Notes: a model not told the origin generated them from the sequence alone. A stretch of DNA of 36,085 bases from Clostridia bacterium (GCA_017435385.1 JAFSFB010000002.1:1-36085); one strand, 5' to 3'. Shown: positions 1 to 8,082, counted from the stretch's first letter. Numbers and translations: made by a program.

Positions 1-35
1 CGTTCATCCTGAGCCAGGATCAAACTCTCTAAAAA
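1..35 (-). rRNA. rrs: 16S ribosomal RNA, 5' tip only (gene continues beyond the window start)
   Basis: On the minus strand, positions 28 down to 9 read as the universal bacterial 16S primer site that begins AGAGTTTGATCCTGG, followed by CTCAGGATGAACG. Only the first roughly 30-35 nucleotides of the mature RNA are inside the window. The exact 5' end near position 35 is estimated from family alignments, not seen. An rRNA promoter and leader lie immediately upstream on the same strand. Confidence 0.97.
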
Positions 36-240
36 TTATATCTAAACGGGCTCTTGCCCGTTCAAATCATTTTCAGAGCTCAATCGCTCAATCAGTTTCT
101 CACTGACTTGTATCATTCTCGTTCTTCACAAGAATTACTGTTGTACTTGAAAGTACTTCTCAAATTAATCTTCAAGGGTTTTTTCTTCTTCTCGTTGTTT
201 AATTTTCAAGGTGCGGTGCATACCCCTCGGTTGGGGTGCT
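36..240 (-). other. Leader (pre-16S) of the rRNA operon
   Basis: This stretch lies between the rRNA promoter and the mature 16S end. Read on the minus strand, it starts with a hairpin at 239-218 (GCACCCC against GGGGTATGC) almost at the predicted transcription start. A segment CCTTGAAAATTAAACAAC at 211-194 follows; it resembles the conserved antitermination/processing sequence of Clostridia and Bacilli pre-rRNA. A perfect 7-bp stem with a 4-base loop at 62-45 (AACGGGC / GCCCGTT) sits just before the mature 5' end. The antitermination and processing roles are inferred from family knowledge. No protein gene is supported here. Confidence 0.7.
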
Positions 241-245
241 CGAAT

Positions 246-274
246 AATATATCACATCAAAATCGATTTGTCAA
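246..274 (-). promoter_or_regulatory. rRNA operon promoter (sigma-A type)
   Basis: The minus strand carries TTGACA (274-269), a 17-base spacer and TATATT (251-246), close to the housekeeping consensus and at the expected distance above a 16S gene. The upstream side is A/T-rich (T-runs at 276-300 on the plus strand), which could act as an UP element. The start point should fall near 239-240. Confidence 0.88.
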
Positions 275-323
275 CACTTTTTTTAAAATTTTTTCAACTT
301 TTTATTGTTCTTTTTTCGTATTT

Positions 324-854
324 TTATTCCGCATAATATCCGCAGATAAACCTTCTGTAATCCATATAATCATCGATATTCTCATAAGTTACCGGTTCGA
401 TCTTTTTGTTGGAGCGGTTATAGACCTTCAGCCCTTCGGGAGTATTCTCAACCGCAACGGTATGCAGTCCTTTAAATATTGTATTACCGTTCCAGAACGA
501 CAGTATACCGTATTTCTTTTTTGAGAATTTCTTTTTAAAGTAATAATAATCCTTAATCATATGCACGGGCAATGCGTTATCCCTGAAATAACGGTTCAGC
601 GCATAGGGATGCGTGCCGAAAAGACCGCAGAGCATCGAGCCGTAGGGATAGATTTCTTTTGCGATATCACAAAGCTCCGCTTTATTTCCGAGCATCAGAC
701 GAAGATTATATACGGCTATGATTTCGCATCCGTTATATGACATGGGGAAAAGACCGTAGCGGCATACGCTCAGACTTCCGCTCCCCTGCCCGTTGAGAAA
801 ACCTTCTCCGACATCGATATTTTTATTGTCCCTGTAATTTAACTTTTCAATCAT
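324..854 (-). CDS. C39-like papain-fold cysteine peptidase family protein (putative)
   Basis: This 176-residue cytoplasmic-looking protein has no signal peptide. It carries a Cys in an NGCEIIAVYN context (Cys43), a His in GLHTVAVE (His131) and an Asn in VYNRSNK (Asn146). This order and spacing fit the Cys-His-Asn/Asp arrangement of peptidase_C39_like domains, where the usual motif is GCGPTA. The family call rests on these motifs only and the substrate is unknown. Its start is 4 bases after the spoIIR stop, with AAGGAA just inside the end of spoIIR as the likely ribosome binding site, so it is probably co-transcribed with spoIIR. It is the last gene before the rRNA promoter. A catalytically dead homologue is possible because the glycine and proline of GCGP are replaced. 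Confidence 0.6.
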   Translation of the reverse strand: MIEKLNYRDNKNIDVGEGFLNGQGSGSLSVCRYGLFPMSYNGCEIIAVYNLRLMLGNKAELCDIAKEIYPYGSMLCGLFGTHPYALNRYFRDNALPVHMIKDYYYFKKKFSKKKYGILSFWNGNTIFKGLHTVAVENTPEGLKVYNRSNKKIEPVTYENIDDYMDYRRFICGYYAE

Positions 855-858
855 AATT

Positions 859-1467
859 TCAATTCCTTATTGCATTTTTTATCCGTTCATATATTTCGAC
901 AATTTTGAATCGCATTTCATATTCGGGGCTGCTTTGGATGAGCTTTGCACAGTCCTTTCCGAGAACGGCATCGATATCCGTTTCTGCGCTTGCCGCCGGC
1001 AGACACAGGGGCGGAAACATCACGCACCACCAATTATGCCCCTCTCCTTTTCCGAGAACGACCTTCAACGCAAGATACTCGCCCGCAGGCATGGTGAAGC
1101 TTTCGTATTCCTTTGTGTCAAAATATTCCCTTTCGAGATACATTTCCGCATCGTAATCAAATCCGTTTTCCTCAAGCACATTCTCGGCAACATCGATCAG
1201 CATTTCTTTTTCTTTCTCAAGAATCTTTTTAGCTGAGGAAACATCCGCAGTTCCCGAAAAAAGCTCGGAGCCGCTTTCGAGAAGCGCATCCCTGACAAGC
1301 AGTTTCACCCGCTGATCTGCCTCACAGTCAGACTCTGCAAGAATATGAAGCCTGACAACATTGTTCCTTATTTTTTCGCAGTCGGTACCAAAACCGACAA
1401 CTGAAAAGACAATCGCTGTTATCAATCCGAGCGCAACCGAGATTTCTGCTTTTCTGAATCTTTTCAT
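859..1467 (-). CDS. spoIIR: Stage II sporulation protein R
   Basis: SpoIIR is the forespore-made, secreted signal that triggers SpoIIGA to process pro-sigma-E in the mother cell. The 202-residue product starts MKRFRKAE and has a hydrophobic N-terminal segment (about 9-27) that serves as signal/anchor. The family core follows: VRLHILAESD, QRVKLLVRDALL, a long amphipathic region, and the WWCVMFPPLC block near the end. An in-frame extension upstream to 1578 exists, but it overlaps mreB and lacks the family signal-peptide layout. The ATG at 1467 has AAAGGAC upstream and is the better start. It lies 55 bp downstream of the mreB-like stop. It is strong evidence for an endospore-forming host. Confidence 0.93.
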   Translation of the reverse strand: MKRFRKAEISVALGLITAIVFSVVGFGTDCEKIRNNVVRLHILAESDCEADQRVKLLVRDALLESGSELFSGTADVSSAKKILEKEKEMLIDVAENVLEENGFDYDAEMYLEREYFDTKEYESFTMPAGEYLALKVVLGKGEGHNWWCVMFPPLCLPAASAETDIDAVLGKDCAKLIQSSPEYEMRFKIVEIYERIKNAIRN

Positions 1468-1522
1468 ATAAACAAACCGTCCTTTTATGTTTTGAATACA
1501 TTGTTGGACGGTTTTGTCATTT

Positions 1523-2569
1523 TTATTCGGTTTCGTCAATTTCAAGTCCGCCGATTTCATCTCTCGACTTGAATACATAGCCGTTCTGACTCAGAATATC
1601 CATATGTGCCAGAGCAACTCCCGTTCCGAGAGCAACGCATTCGGTAGGTCGTCTGGCAACAAAGGTGCGTATTCCCGTTTTGCGGTAAATCATTTCATCG
1701 ATACCGTTGAGCAGAGCACCGCCGCCCGTAAGATAGATACCGCTTTCCATAATGTCGGCGGCAAGCTCGGGAGGAGTCAGCTCAAGAACGGAGCGGACCG
1801 CTTCGCCGATCTGTTCGAGCTGAGGACGCATAGCAAGATATGCTTCGGTCGAACTGACCTCAATGCTGACGGGCATGCCCGTTATGAAATGCTTGCCCTT
1901 GACGGTCAGACCGAGCTCGACCTCTCTGAGATACGAGCAACCGATCTGCTTTTTGATCTGTTCCGCAGTCTTTGTTCCGATGATAACATCTCTTTCACGG
2001 CGGATCTGACGGCGGATAGCCTCGTCGAGCGCATTACCTGCAACCTTGACTGAGCTTGAAACGGAAATACATCCCATGGTTATGACTGCGATATCGGTCG
2101 TTCCGCCTCCTATATCAACAACCATCGCACCCTTGGGACGGCCGCTTTTCAGACCTGCTCCGAGAGCGGCGGCAAGCGGTTCTTCGATAAGACATGCCTT
2201 TGCCGCACCTGCGGAGGTAATAAGGTCGAGTATCGTTCTCTTTTCAAGACTCGTTACCATAGAGGGAACACACGCAATAACATTGGGCTTGAACACCATC
2301 GTTTTGCAGATTTTGGAAAGAAAAGTACGGAGGATATGCTTCGTGGCGGTAAAGTCGGAAACGATGCCGTTGATCATGGGCTTGACGACCCTGATTCCGT
2401 CGGGATGCTTTTCGAGCATATCATAGGCTCGTTTGCCGACAGCAAGGAGCTTTCCCGAATCAGCCTCATATGCCGCAGCACAAGGCTCGGAAAGAACAAC
2501 GCCTTTCCCCTCGACATAAATAACGATCGAGGTCGTTCCGAGGTCTATGCCGATATTTGTTCCGATCAT
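1523..2569 (-). CDS. mreB: MreB/Mbl-family rod-shape actin homologue
   Basis: This bacterial actin forms membrane-associated filaments that position the cell-wall elongation machinery. The 348-residue length is typical. The actin-fold signatures are present: phosphate-1 loop GIDLGTTSIVIY near residue 7, connect/interdomain HILRTFLSKIC, phosphate-2 VVDIGGGTTDIAVI near 150, and the adenosine motif IYLTGGGALLNGI near 280. It sits between comFC (37 bp upstream) and spoIIR, without mreC/mreD next to it, so it could be the Mbl or MreBH paralogue rather than MreB. The sequence alone does not decide which. It is likely part of the recD2-comFC-mreB-spoIIR transcription unit. Confidence 0.92.
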   Translation of the reverse strand: MIGTNIGIDLGTTSIVIYVEGKGVVLSEPCAAAYEADSGKLLAVGKRAYDMLEKHPDGIRVVKPMINGIVSDFTATKHILRTFLSKICKTMVFKPNVIACVPSMVTSLEKRTILDLITSAGAAKACLIEEPLAAALGAGLKSGRPKGAMVVDIGGGTTDIAVITMGCISVSSSVKVAGNALDEAIRRQIRRERDVIIGTKTAEQIKKQIGCSYLREVELGLTVKGKHFITGMPVSIEVSSTEAYLAMRPQLEQIGEAVRSVLELTPPELAADIMESGIYLTGGGALLNGIDEMIYRKTGIRTFVARRPTECVALGTGVALAHMDILSQNGYVFKSRDEIGGLEIDETE

Positions 2570-2606
2570 CGTTTCACCGCCTTTCTATATAATGTAATAA
2601 ATACAG

Positions 2607-3323
2607 TTACTTTTTGCTTTTATTCTTTTTTCGGGGATTTGTCAACGCAAGGCTTATGCAGCAAATTTCCGATGCATCCGCAAGCCACAGCATTTTTGCA
2701 CACTCATTGAAGGTTTCGCCCGAGGTTGAAATGTCGTCACACAAAAGAACAGATTTACCTCTCACCTTTTCAGGTTCCGGAACATCAAACACTCCCGTGA
2801 GATTACCTTTCCGTAAAATATAACTGATGCCGTGCTGCTTTTCGGTTTCATATATCTTGAAAAGAATATCGTTGCGGAATTCTGCTCCGAGAAGCTCTGC
2901 GAGCCCTTCGGCAAGAATCTCAACCTGATTATAGCCTCTTCTGCGGACACTTTTCTTAGTCATGGGAACGGGAACGATATAATCAAATTTTTTATCGGCA
3001 TATCTTTGCCTGACCGTTTCCGCCATTTCATAACAATAGGCTTCGGAGTTCTGTCTGCCGTTTCTGAACTTAAAAACATGCAGTCCCCTTCGGACAACAC
3101 CTTCATAGCAGAACGGTGCCGCCTGCGAAAGAAAATATTTCTCTCCGTTGCAGGAACACTCCTTCTTCGCTCTTCCGCAACGGGAACAGATTTCGCCTTC
3201 AATTCTCGGAAGGATTTTCCTGCAGTCCCCGCACGCATATTCATCGGCGGAAACGACCTTTCCGCAGTATGCACAGCGCTGAGGGAAAAGTGATTTTAAA
3301 AGTGCCTTGAAGAAAACCGTCAT
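2607..3323 (-). CDS. comFC: ComF-family phosphoribosyltransferase-like protein
   Basis: ComFC is linked to natural transformation and to single-stranded DNA handling, and its biochemical activity is uncertain. The 238-residue protein opens with a double zinc finger (CAYC...CGDC, then CSRCG...CSC at about 17-60). A type I phosphoribosyltransferase domain follows, with IVPVPMTKKSVRRRGYNQ near 115 and the PRPP loop VLLCDDISTSGET near 190. Its ATG overlaps the stop of recD2 by 4 bases (ATGA type), so the two are translationally coupled. No other com genes are in the window. Confidence 0.92.
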   Translation of the reverse strand: MTVFFKALLKSLFPQRCAYCGKVVSADEYACGDCRKILPRIEGEICSRCGRAKKECSCNGEKYFLSQAAPFCYEGVVRRGLHVFKFRNGRQNSEAYCYEMAETVRQRYADKKFDYIVPVPMTKKSVRRRGYNQVEILAEGLAELLGAEFRNDILFKIYETEKQHGISYILRKGNLTGVFDVPEPEKVRGKSVLLCDDISTSGETFNECAKMLWLADASEICCISLALTNPRKKNKSKK

Positions 3324-5524
3324 TCTGAATCACCAAGCATAATGAAGTTTTTCAATGCCGAATATCTTTTCGCCTTGCTGTTGTTGGATACCATTTTTTC
3401 GACGACCTGCCTCGAACCGACAAGAACGAGAAGCTTTTTGGCTCTGGTTACCGCCGTATAAAGCAGGTTTCTGTAAGCAAGCTGATCGACAACACCCGTA
3501 ACAGGCATGACCACAGCTTCAAATTCGTTTCCCTGACTTTTATGAACGGTAACGGCATATGCGTGTTCAAGCTCTGAATTGCTTTCATAGGGATAATCGG
3601 CGATTTTGTCGTCAAAGCGTATTTTCAGAACATGCGCCGCCTCGTCGATCTTTTCGAGGACACCGATATCTCCGTTAAAAATTCCCATGCCGTCGGTTTC
3701 GCCCGACTGCCACTGAATATTATAATTATTCTTTATCTGCATCAGCTTATCCCCCTCACGGAAAATACGCTGACCGAAATTATGCTCTCTCTTATGCTTC
3801 GCCGCAGGGTTAAGGCATTTCTGCAGAACCTTATTGAGGTTGACGGTTCCCGCTTCTCCTTTTCTCGACGGACAAAGCACCTGAATATCCTCGGTCGGAT
3901 TATAACCGTAGGCATTGGGTAGCCTCGTTGAGCAAAGCTGAGCAACCGTTGCTGCGGCAGAATAGGGCTGAGGTCTGTCAAGGAAGAAAAAGTCCTTATC
4001 AGTTCTGAAAATGTCGGGCATTTCGCCTCTGACTATCTTATGCGCATTAGTGACGATCAGACTTTCCATCGCCTGACGGAACACCTCATTGAGCTCAACA
4101 ACGGGAAGAGCCTTCGAGTTGATGAGGTCATGAAGAACATTACCCGCTCCGACGGGCGGAAGCTGGTCGGAATCGCCGACCATGATAAGCCTGCAGCCTA
4201 TCGGAAGCGCATCGAGAAGGCTGGAGAAAACGGTTATATCAACCATGGAAAGCTCATCGACGATAACCGCATTTGCGCTGATGGGATTTCTGCGGTTCCT
4301 TGAAAAGACGGGCTTGTCGTTTCTGTCCCACTCGACCTCAAGAAGTCTGTGGATGGTCTGAGCCTCTCTGCCCGTGAGCTCGTTCATTCTTTTTGCCGCT
4401 CTGCCCGTCGGTGCGGTCAGAGCAACCTCAAGTCCTCTGTTTTCAAAAACTTTAAGAATTCCTCTGAGCGTTGTCGTTTTTCCCGTGCCGGGACCGCCCG
4501 TAAGAATAAGAATTCCTTTTTCAACTGCGATTTTTATCGCAAGACGCTGTTTATCATTATAGCAGACTCCGCCGATAAGCTCAGCCTTGTTGATCTCATC
4601 TTCAATGTCGCTGCTGTCGTTGGGAGTGAATCGCTTCATAAAGAGAATGCTGTCCGACGCCTTCTTCTCCGCATTGAAAATATCGGGCATGAAGATAAAC
4701 TCCCTGCCGCCCAGAAAGTATGAAACGAGCTGCTTCTGCTCAATCAGATTGTCGGTCTGAATGTCTGCAATGTCGTCGGAACAGCCGAGAAGCGTTGCCG
4801 CCGTCGGAATCAGCTTTTCTCTCGGAAGGCATGTATGCCCGTTGCTGAGATTATGGCGCACAACATAGAGCACTCCTGCCGCAATCCTGAAAGCATCGTC
4901 GGGCTTTTCGGGAAGTCTGTCGGCGATATCGCATGCTCTTTCAAAGTTTATGCCGATGCCGTCGGAGCAGAGAAGATAGGGATTCCGTTCAACCGTTTCA
5001 ACCGATCTTGCACCGTATACCTTGAAAACTCTCAGGCACTCGGCGGTTGTCATTCCGTATTTTTCGAGAGCAATGAGCGCCTCTCTCTCTGCCGCATTCT
5101 TTATGAATTCCTTTGAAATCTCTCTCGCCTTTTCGGCGGAGATACCTTTAATTTTTGCAAGTCTTTCGGGATATTTTTCGATAACATAAAAGCTCTCATC
5201 GCCGAAAGCCTCAACGATCTTCGCCGCCGTCTTTTCTTTGACGCCCTTAATAATACCCGATGAAAGATAAGACAGCATTTCCGCCGCAGTTTCCGGCATC
5301 TCCCTGCGGCAGCTTTCGATCCTGAATTGCTTGCCGTAGGTCGGATGAACGGTCCATGAACCGATGAGCGTTACCTTTTCTCCGCAGAAAAGGGATCCGA
5401 CATTGCCCGTTGCAGTATAAAGTTCACCGTCACTCGAAAAGTCGAGCACGGTGTAGCCGTTTTCGGTATTCTGAAATGATATGTATTCGACGGTACCGAT
5501 AATTTCATCCATAACTGCAATCAC
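3320..5524 (-). CDS. recD2: RecD2-type SF1B DNA helicase
   Basis: This 5'-3' DNA helicase of the RecD2 family acts without RecBC, in DNA repair and replication-fork maintenance. The 734-residue protein has the N-terminal OB/HhH region (about 90-140, with SSGIIKGVKEKTAAKI and IKGISAEKAREI), Walker A GGPGTGKTTTL at 343-353, the VDELSMVD Walker B region, motif III VGDSDQLPPVGAG, and C-terminal AVTVHKSQGNEF plus YTAVTRAKK. The start is a GTG at 5524 or an in-frame ATG at 5512. Neither has a convincing Shine-Dalgarno, which is unusual for this window. The 3' end of RNase P RNA is only 17-30 bases upstream on the same strand, leaving no room for a separate promoter in the gap. Confidence 0.93.
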   Translation of the reverse strand: MIAVMDEIIGTVEYISFQNTENGYTVLDFSSDGELYTATGNVGSLFCGEKVTLIGSWTVHPTYGKQFRIESCRREMPETAAEMLSYLSSGIIKGVKEKTAAKIVEAFGDESFYVIEKYPERLAKIKGISAEKAREISKEFIKNAAEREALIALEKYGMTTAECLRVFKVYGARSVETVERNPYLLCSDGIGINFERACDIADRLPEKPDDAFRIAAGVLYVVRHNLSNGHTCLPREKLIPTAATLLGCSDDIADIQTDNLIEQKQLVSYFLGGREFIFMPDIFNAEKKASDSILFMKRFTPNDSSDIEDEINKAELIGGVCYNDKQRLAIKIAVEKGILILTGGPGTGKTTTLRGILKVFENRGLEVALTAPTGRAAKRMNELTGREAQTIHRLLEVEWDRNDKPVFSRNRRNPISANAVIVDELSMVDITVFSSLLDALPIGCRLIMVGDSDQLPPVGAGNVLHDLINSKALPVVELNEVFRQAMESLIVTNAHKIVRGEMPDIFRTDKDFFFLDRPQPYSAAATVAQLCSTRLPNAYGYNPTEDIQVLCPSRKGEAGTVNLNKVLQKCLNPAAKHKREHNFGQRIFREGDKLMQIKNNYNIQWQSGETDGMGIFNGDIGVLEKIDEAAHVLKIRFDDKIADYPYESNSELEHAYAVTVHKSQGNEFEAVVMPVTGVVDQLAYRNLLYTAVTRAKKLLVLVGSRQVVEKMVSNNSKAKRYSALKNFIMLGDSE

Positions 5525-5541
5525 TCATAAAAATAATCGAG

Positions 5542-5904
5542 CGGAACCGAGAGGGGTTGTAAGCCGAGTTCTGTCATTTAAGGCAATCATCTGTCTACGC
5601 CATACATTGCTGCATAGCTTCAGCCACCCTTCGGAGTATCGCCGAGCAAGCGCCGAAGCTAAAAGCTTCTCCTCCGGTCGGTGTTGCTTCGGATAGGGTT
5701 TGCAGGGCAGTGCGGTTCCCCGCACTCCGGTGAGCTCTTACCTCGCCTTTCCACCCTTACCCACATAGTGGGCGGTATATCTCTGTTGCACTTTCCCTAA
5801 GGTCACCCTCGGCGGCCGTTAGCCGTTATCCTGCTCTGTGAAGCTCGGACTTTCCTCACGCAGTTAAAAAACTGCCCGTGACTGCCCGCCCCACTCGGTT
5901 CCGT
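5542..5904 (-). ncRNA. rnpB: RNase P RNA, A-type
   Basis: This is the catalytic RNA of RNase P, which removes 5' leaders from pre-tRNAs. The minus strand shows helix P1 strands CGGAACCGAG (5904 downward) and CTCGGTTCCG (ending near 5542). It also has the universal segment GAGGAAAGTCCGAGCTTC after P3, and GGTAAGAGCTCACCGG followed by a GC-rich arm. The 3' conserved segment is GACAGAACTCGGCTTAC. The length of about 363 nucleotides fits bacterial type A. A consensus promoter lies directly upstream. The recD2 gene follows within 30 bases on the same strand. Ends are set by P1 pairing and could be off by a few bases. Confidence 0.96.
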
Positions 5905-5914
5905 ACTCCATGAT

Positions 5915-5943
5915 ATTCTAAAACACCTTTTATAAAAAGTCAA
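5915..5943 (-). promoter_or_regulatory. rnpB promoter (sigma-A type)
   Basis: The minus strand carries TTGACT (5943-5938), a 17-base spacer and TAGAAT (5920-5915). The predicted start falls about 7 bases downstream, matching the 5' end of RNase P RNA given by helix P1. Confidence 0.88.
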
Positions 5944-5984
5944 ATGATTTAACAAATATTTAAAATTATTGTTGATATTTACTC

Positions 5985-6013
5985 TTGTATAACAGCGCAA
6001 ATTGCGATAAAAT
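5985..6013 (+). promoter_or_regulatory. Promoter of the LCP gene
   Basis: TTGTAT (5985-5990), a 17-base spacer and TAAAAT (6008-6013) precede the LCP start by 60 bases. It diverges from the rnpB promoter, with about 40 bases between the two. Confidence 0.65.
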
Positions 6014-6042
6014 GGCTTTAAATTCAATCAAAAACATCATAT

Positions 6043-6056
6043 TGAAGCATGCTTCA
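6043..6056. promoter_or_regulatory. 14-bp perfect palindrome in the LCP 5' leader
   Basis: TGAAGCATGCTTCA is a perfect dyad between the predicted start of transcription and the ribosome binding site AAAGGA of the LCP gene. It may be an operator or a small RNA stem. Function is inferred only from its position. Confidence 0.35.
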
Positions 6057-6072
6057 TGCGAAAGGATAAACA

Positions 6073-7263
6073 ATGGAAGAAAAAAACAGCAAAAAATATG
6101 ATCCCGACGATACCCAGGAAATCGAGTTGACCTTTCTGCCCGAGGACGATGACGTCAGCGTTATTGAACACAACACGGTTGAAGAGACCTACGGAAACGG
6201 CAGAATTCAGGGAAGCGGGGATATTTTTATCGGCAAAAGGGACATTTATCAGCAACAGCAACAGCAGTATTATCAGCCCCCCATTAAACCCGAAGAGCCC
6301 GAAAAGCCAAAGAAAGCCAAGAAAAAAAGAGGTTTTCTGAAAAAGCTGATAATTGCCGTTGCGGCAATTGCGATCGCCGCATTCGTTCTCGTTTTTGCTC
6401 TTGCGGTCTCGGTTGATTATACCAAAGTAGACCTTGATAAAAACGAGTATATTTCTCAGAGTGAGCTCAGCTCGAGCCGTCAGGTGACGAACATACTCTT
6501 CCTCGGAGTTGACGATGAAGCGGGCGGAGTTTCACGCTCCGACTCGATGATACTTCTCTCCGTTGACTATAAGCACGGAAAAATCAAGCTGACCTCGTTC
6601 CTGCGTGACAGCTGGGTCGAAATTCCGTCAAAAGGCAAAAAAGCAAAGCTCAACGCTTCGTATGCCTACGGCGGACCGCAGCTCGTTGTTGACACGATAG
6701 AATATAATTTCCATATCGACATCGACCATTATGTCATGGTTGATTTTGAAATGTTCACTCAGATTATTGACGAGCTCGGCGGCGTTGAGGTCGAAGTAAC
6801 GGAAAAAGAAGCAAAGTTCATCCGCAGCACCACCAGACACAAGGATATGGAAAGCGGCGAGGTTACGCTCGACGGTGCAAAGGCACTTGTTTACTGCCGA
6901 ATCAGAAAGCTTGACTCGGACTATATGCGTACCGCACGACAGAGAAAGGTTATCTCCGCTCTGATTCAGAAGGTAGCAAAAACCGACATCGGCACTCTCA
7001 TCGAAACGGTGCAGACGGTTTTCCCCCTGATTCAGACAGACATGAACGAAGCGGAGCTGACAGGTCTTGCGTTCAAGGCAGGCTTCGGCGTTCTCGCATT
7101 TGACATTCAGCAGACAAGAGCCCCCATTGAGGAGCATATGAAGGCTTCAACGGTAAACGGTCAGTGGGTTGAGATCCTTGAGCTTGAAAATGTCAGAGAA
7201 TATCTTTATGATTTTATTTATACCGACAAGATCGATCCCGACGAAGGAAACGAAGAGGAATAA
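6073..7263 (+). CDS. LytR-CpsA-Psr (LCP) family cell-wall glycopolymer ligase
   Basis: LCP enzymes transfer undecaprenyl-linked teichoic acids or capsule polymers onto peptidoglycan on the outer face of the membrane. The 396-residue protein has an acidic cytoplasmic N-terminus of about 85 residues with a short glutamine run (60-65) and a Pro/Lys-rich stretch. A single membrane segment (about 91-113) follows, then the LCP domain from about 138. Core residues are visible: ILFLGVDDE (Asp147/148), RSDSMI (Arg155, Asp157), SFLRDSWV (Arg178, Asp179), and KLNASYAYGG at 192. The long acidic N-terminus is larger than usual for LCP proteins. The start has AAAGGA 7 bases upstream. The acetyltransferase gene follows after 2 bases. 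Confidence 0.92.
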   Translation: MEEKNSKKYDPDDTQEIELTFLPEDDDVSVIEHNTVEETYGNGRIQGSGDIFIGKRDIYQQQQQQYYQPPIKPEEPEKPKKAKKKRGFLKKLIIAVAAIAIAAFVLVFALAVSVDYTKVDLDKNEYISQSELSSSRQVTNILFLGVDDEAGGVSRSDSMILLSVDYKHGKIKLTSFLRDSWVEIPSKGKKAKLNASYAYGGPQLVVDTIEYNFHIDIDHYVMVDFEMFTQIIDELGGVEVEVTEKEAKFIRSTTRHKDMESGEVTLDGAKALVYCRIRKLDSDYMRTARQRKVISALIQKVAKTDIGTLIETVQTVFPLIQTDMNEAELTGLAFKAGFGVLAFDIQQTRAPIEEHMKASTVNGQWVEILELENVREYLYDFIYTDKIDPDEGNEEE

Positions 7264-7265
7264 TC

Positions 7266-7721
7266 ATGAACATTACTTTCAGAAAATTTGTCGAGGAGGA
7301 CAGAAATGTGTTCTTCTCAATGGTCAAAAAATTCTATGCTCCGCCTGCCGTGCTGCATTTTCCGAGCGATGAGGTTATGCTTTCGGTTTTCGATGCCGCA
7401 CTCGAAATTCCCGAATTTGTCAAAGGATATCTTTTTGAATGTGACGGAAAGGCTGCAGGCTACGCCGTGGTATCAATGAAGTTTGAAACAGAAGTCGGCG
7501 GTATGGCGGCTTGGATTGAAGAGCTTTTCGTTGAAGAAGAGTTCAGAGGCTTCGGAATCGGGACTGCATTTTTCGATTTTCTCTCCAATGAGATAAAAGG
7601 AAAGGCACGAAGAATCCGCCTCGAGGTAGGAGAAGACAACACCGATGCCGTCAGACTTTACGAAAGTCTCGGTTTTGAGTTTCTTGACTATAAGCAAATG
7701 ACAATAGACAAAGATTTTTAG
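7266..7721 (+). CDS. GNAT-family N-acetyltransferase
   Basis: This 151-residue single-domain acetyltransferase transfers acetyl from acetyl-CoA to an unidentified amine. The acetyl-CoA binding signature EEFRGFGIGTAFFDFL is at about 98-113, followed by the late motif NTDAVRLYESLGFEFLDYKQM. It starts 2 bases after the LCP stop, with a purine-rich GGAAGAGGAA overlapping the end of that gene, so the two form one operon. The acceptor cannot be read from the sequence. Confidence 0.9.
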   Translation: MNITFRKFVEEDRNVFFSMVKKFYAPPAVLHFPSDEVMLSVFDAALEIPEFVKGYLFECDGKAAGYAVVSMKFETEVGGMAAWIEELFVEEEFRGFGIGTAFFDFLSNEIKGKARRIRLEVGEDNTDAVRLYESLGFEFLDYKQMTIDKDF

Positions 7722-7723
7722 CA

Positions 7724-7759
7724 AAAAGCCTCTGCGGTTAATTGACCGCAGAGGCTTTT
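7724..7759. terminator. Bidirectional intrinsic terminator
   Basis: A perfect 15-bp stem (AAAAGCCTCTGCGGT against its complement at 7745-7759) has a 6-base loop and is flanked by A- and T-runs. It lies between convergent genes and can stop both the LCP/acetyltransferase unit and the minus-strand unit. Confidence 0.92.
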
Positions 7760-7767
7760 GTTTGTCA

Positions 7768-8040
7768 TTATTTAAGAAAGAACACGACCGCCGAGCATAC
7801 AAAAATGAATACTGCGGCGCAAAGGCTGAATATCGCCGTGCTCTTGCTCCTTTTCCATTCACGGGCACACTGAAGGAGCATCAGAATTCCCATCAGAGGA
7901 AGTGCCCAATTGGTTATTCCCGCATCGGTCACATCGAAAAGCTTCAGAAGCGAAAGAACGATAACCGCAACCGAAGCGGCAATTCCCGCAGCCCAGACAA
8001 TTTTTTCAAAAAGACTCATGCTTTTCCAGCTGTTCTTCAT
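7768..8040 (-). CDS. Small membrane protein of unknown function
   Basis: I do not recognise this 90-residue protein. It has three likely membrane helices (about 12-31, 43-58 and 68-88) joined by short charged loops (AREWKRSKS). The start ATG at 8040 follows GGGGAGAACC and lies 42 bp after the aldolase stop, so it probably shares that transcript. The only other signal is the shared terminator just beyond its end. Confidence 0.72.
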   Translation of the reverse strand: MKNSWKSMSLFEKIVWAAGIAASVAVIVLSLLKLFDVTDAGITNWALPLMGILMLLQCAREWKRSKSTAIFSLCAAVFIFVCSAVVFFLK

Positions 8041-8082
8041 AATTACGGTTCTCCCCGCTTTCCGTCTTTGTGTTCCGAGCGA

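Noticed and set aside
54..524. Plus-strand open frame over the rRNA leader and promoter
   Set aside because: It crosses the rRNA promoter, leader hairpins and the 3' end of the C39-like gene, and has no ribosome site.
1468..1578. Upstream extension of spoIIR to 1578
   Set aside because: It overlaps the mreB-like coding end and would place 37 polar residues before the signal peptide.
5525..6027. Short minus-strand frames inside and beside the RNase P RNA
   Set aside because: The region is explained by conserved RNA sequence, helix P1 and the rnpB promoter.
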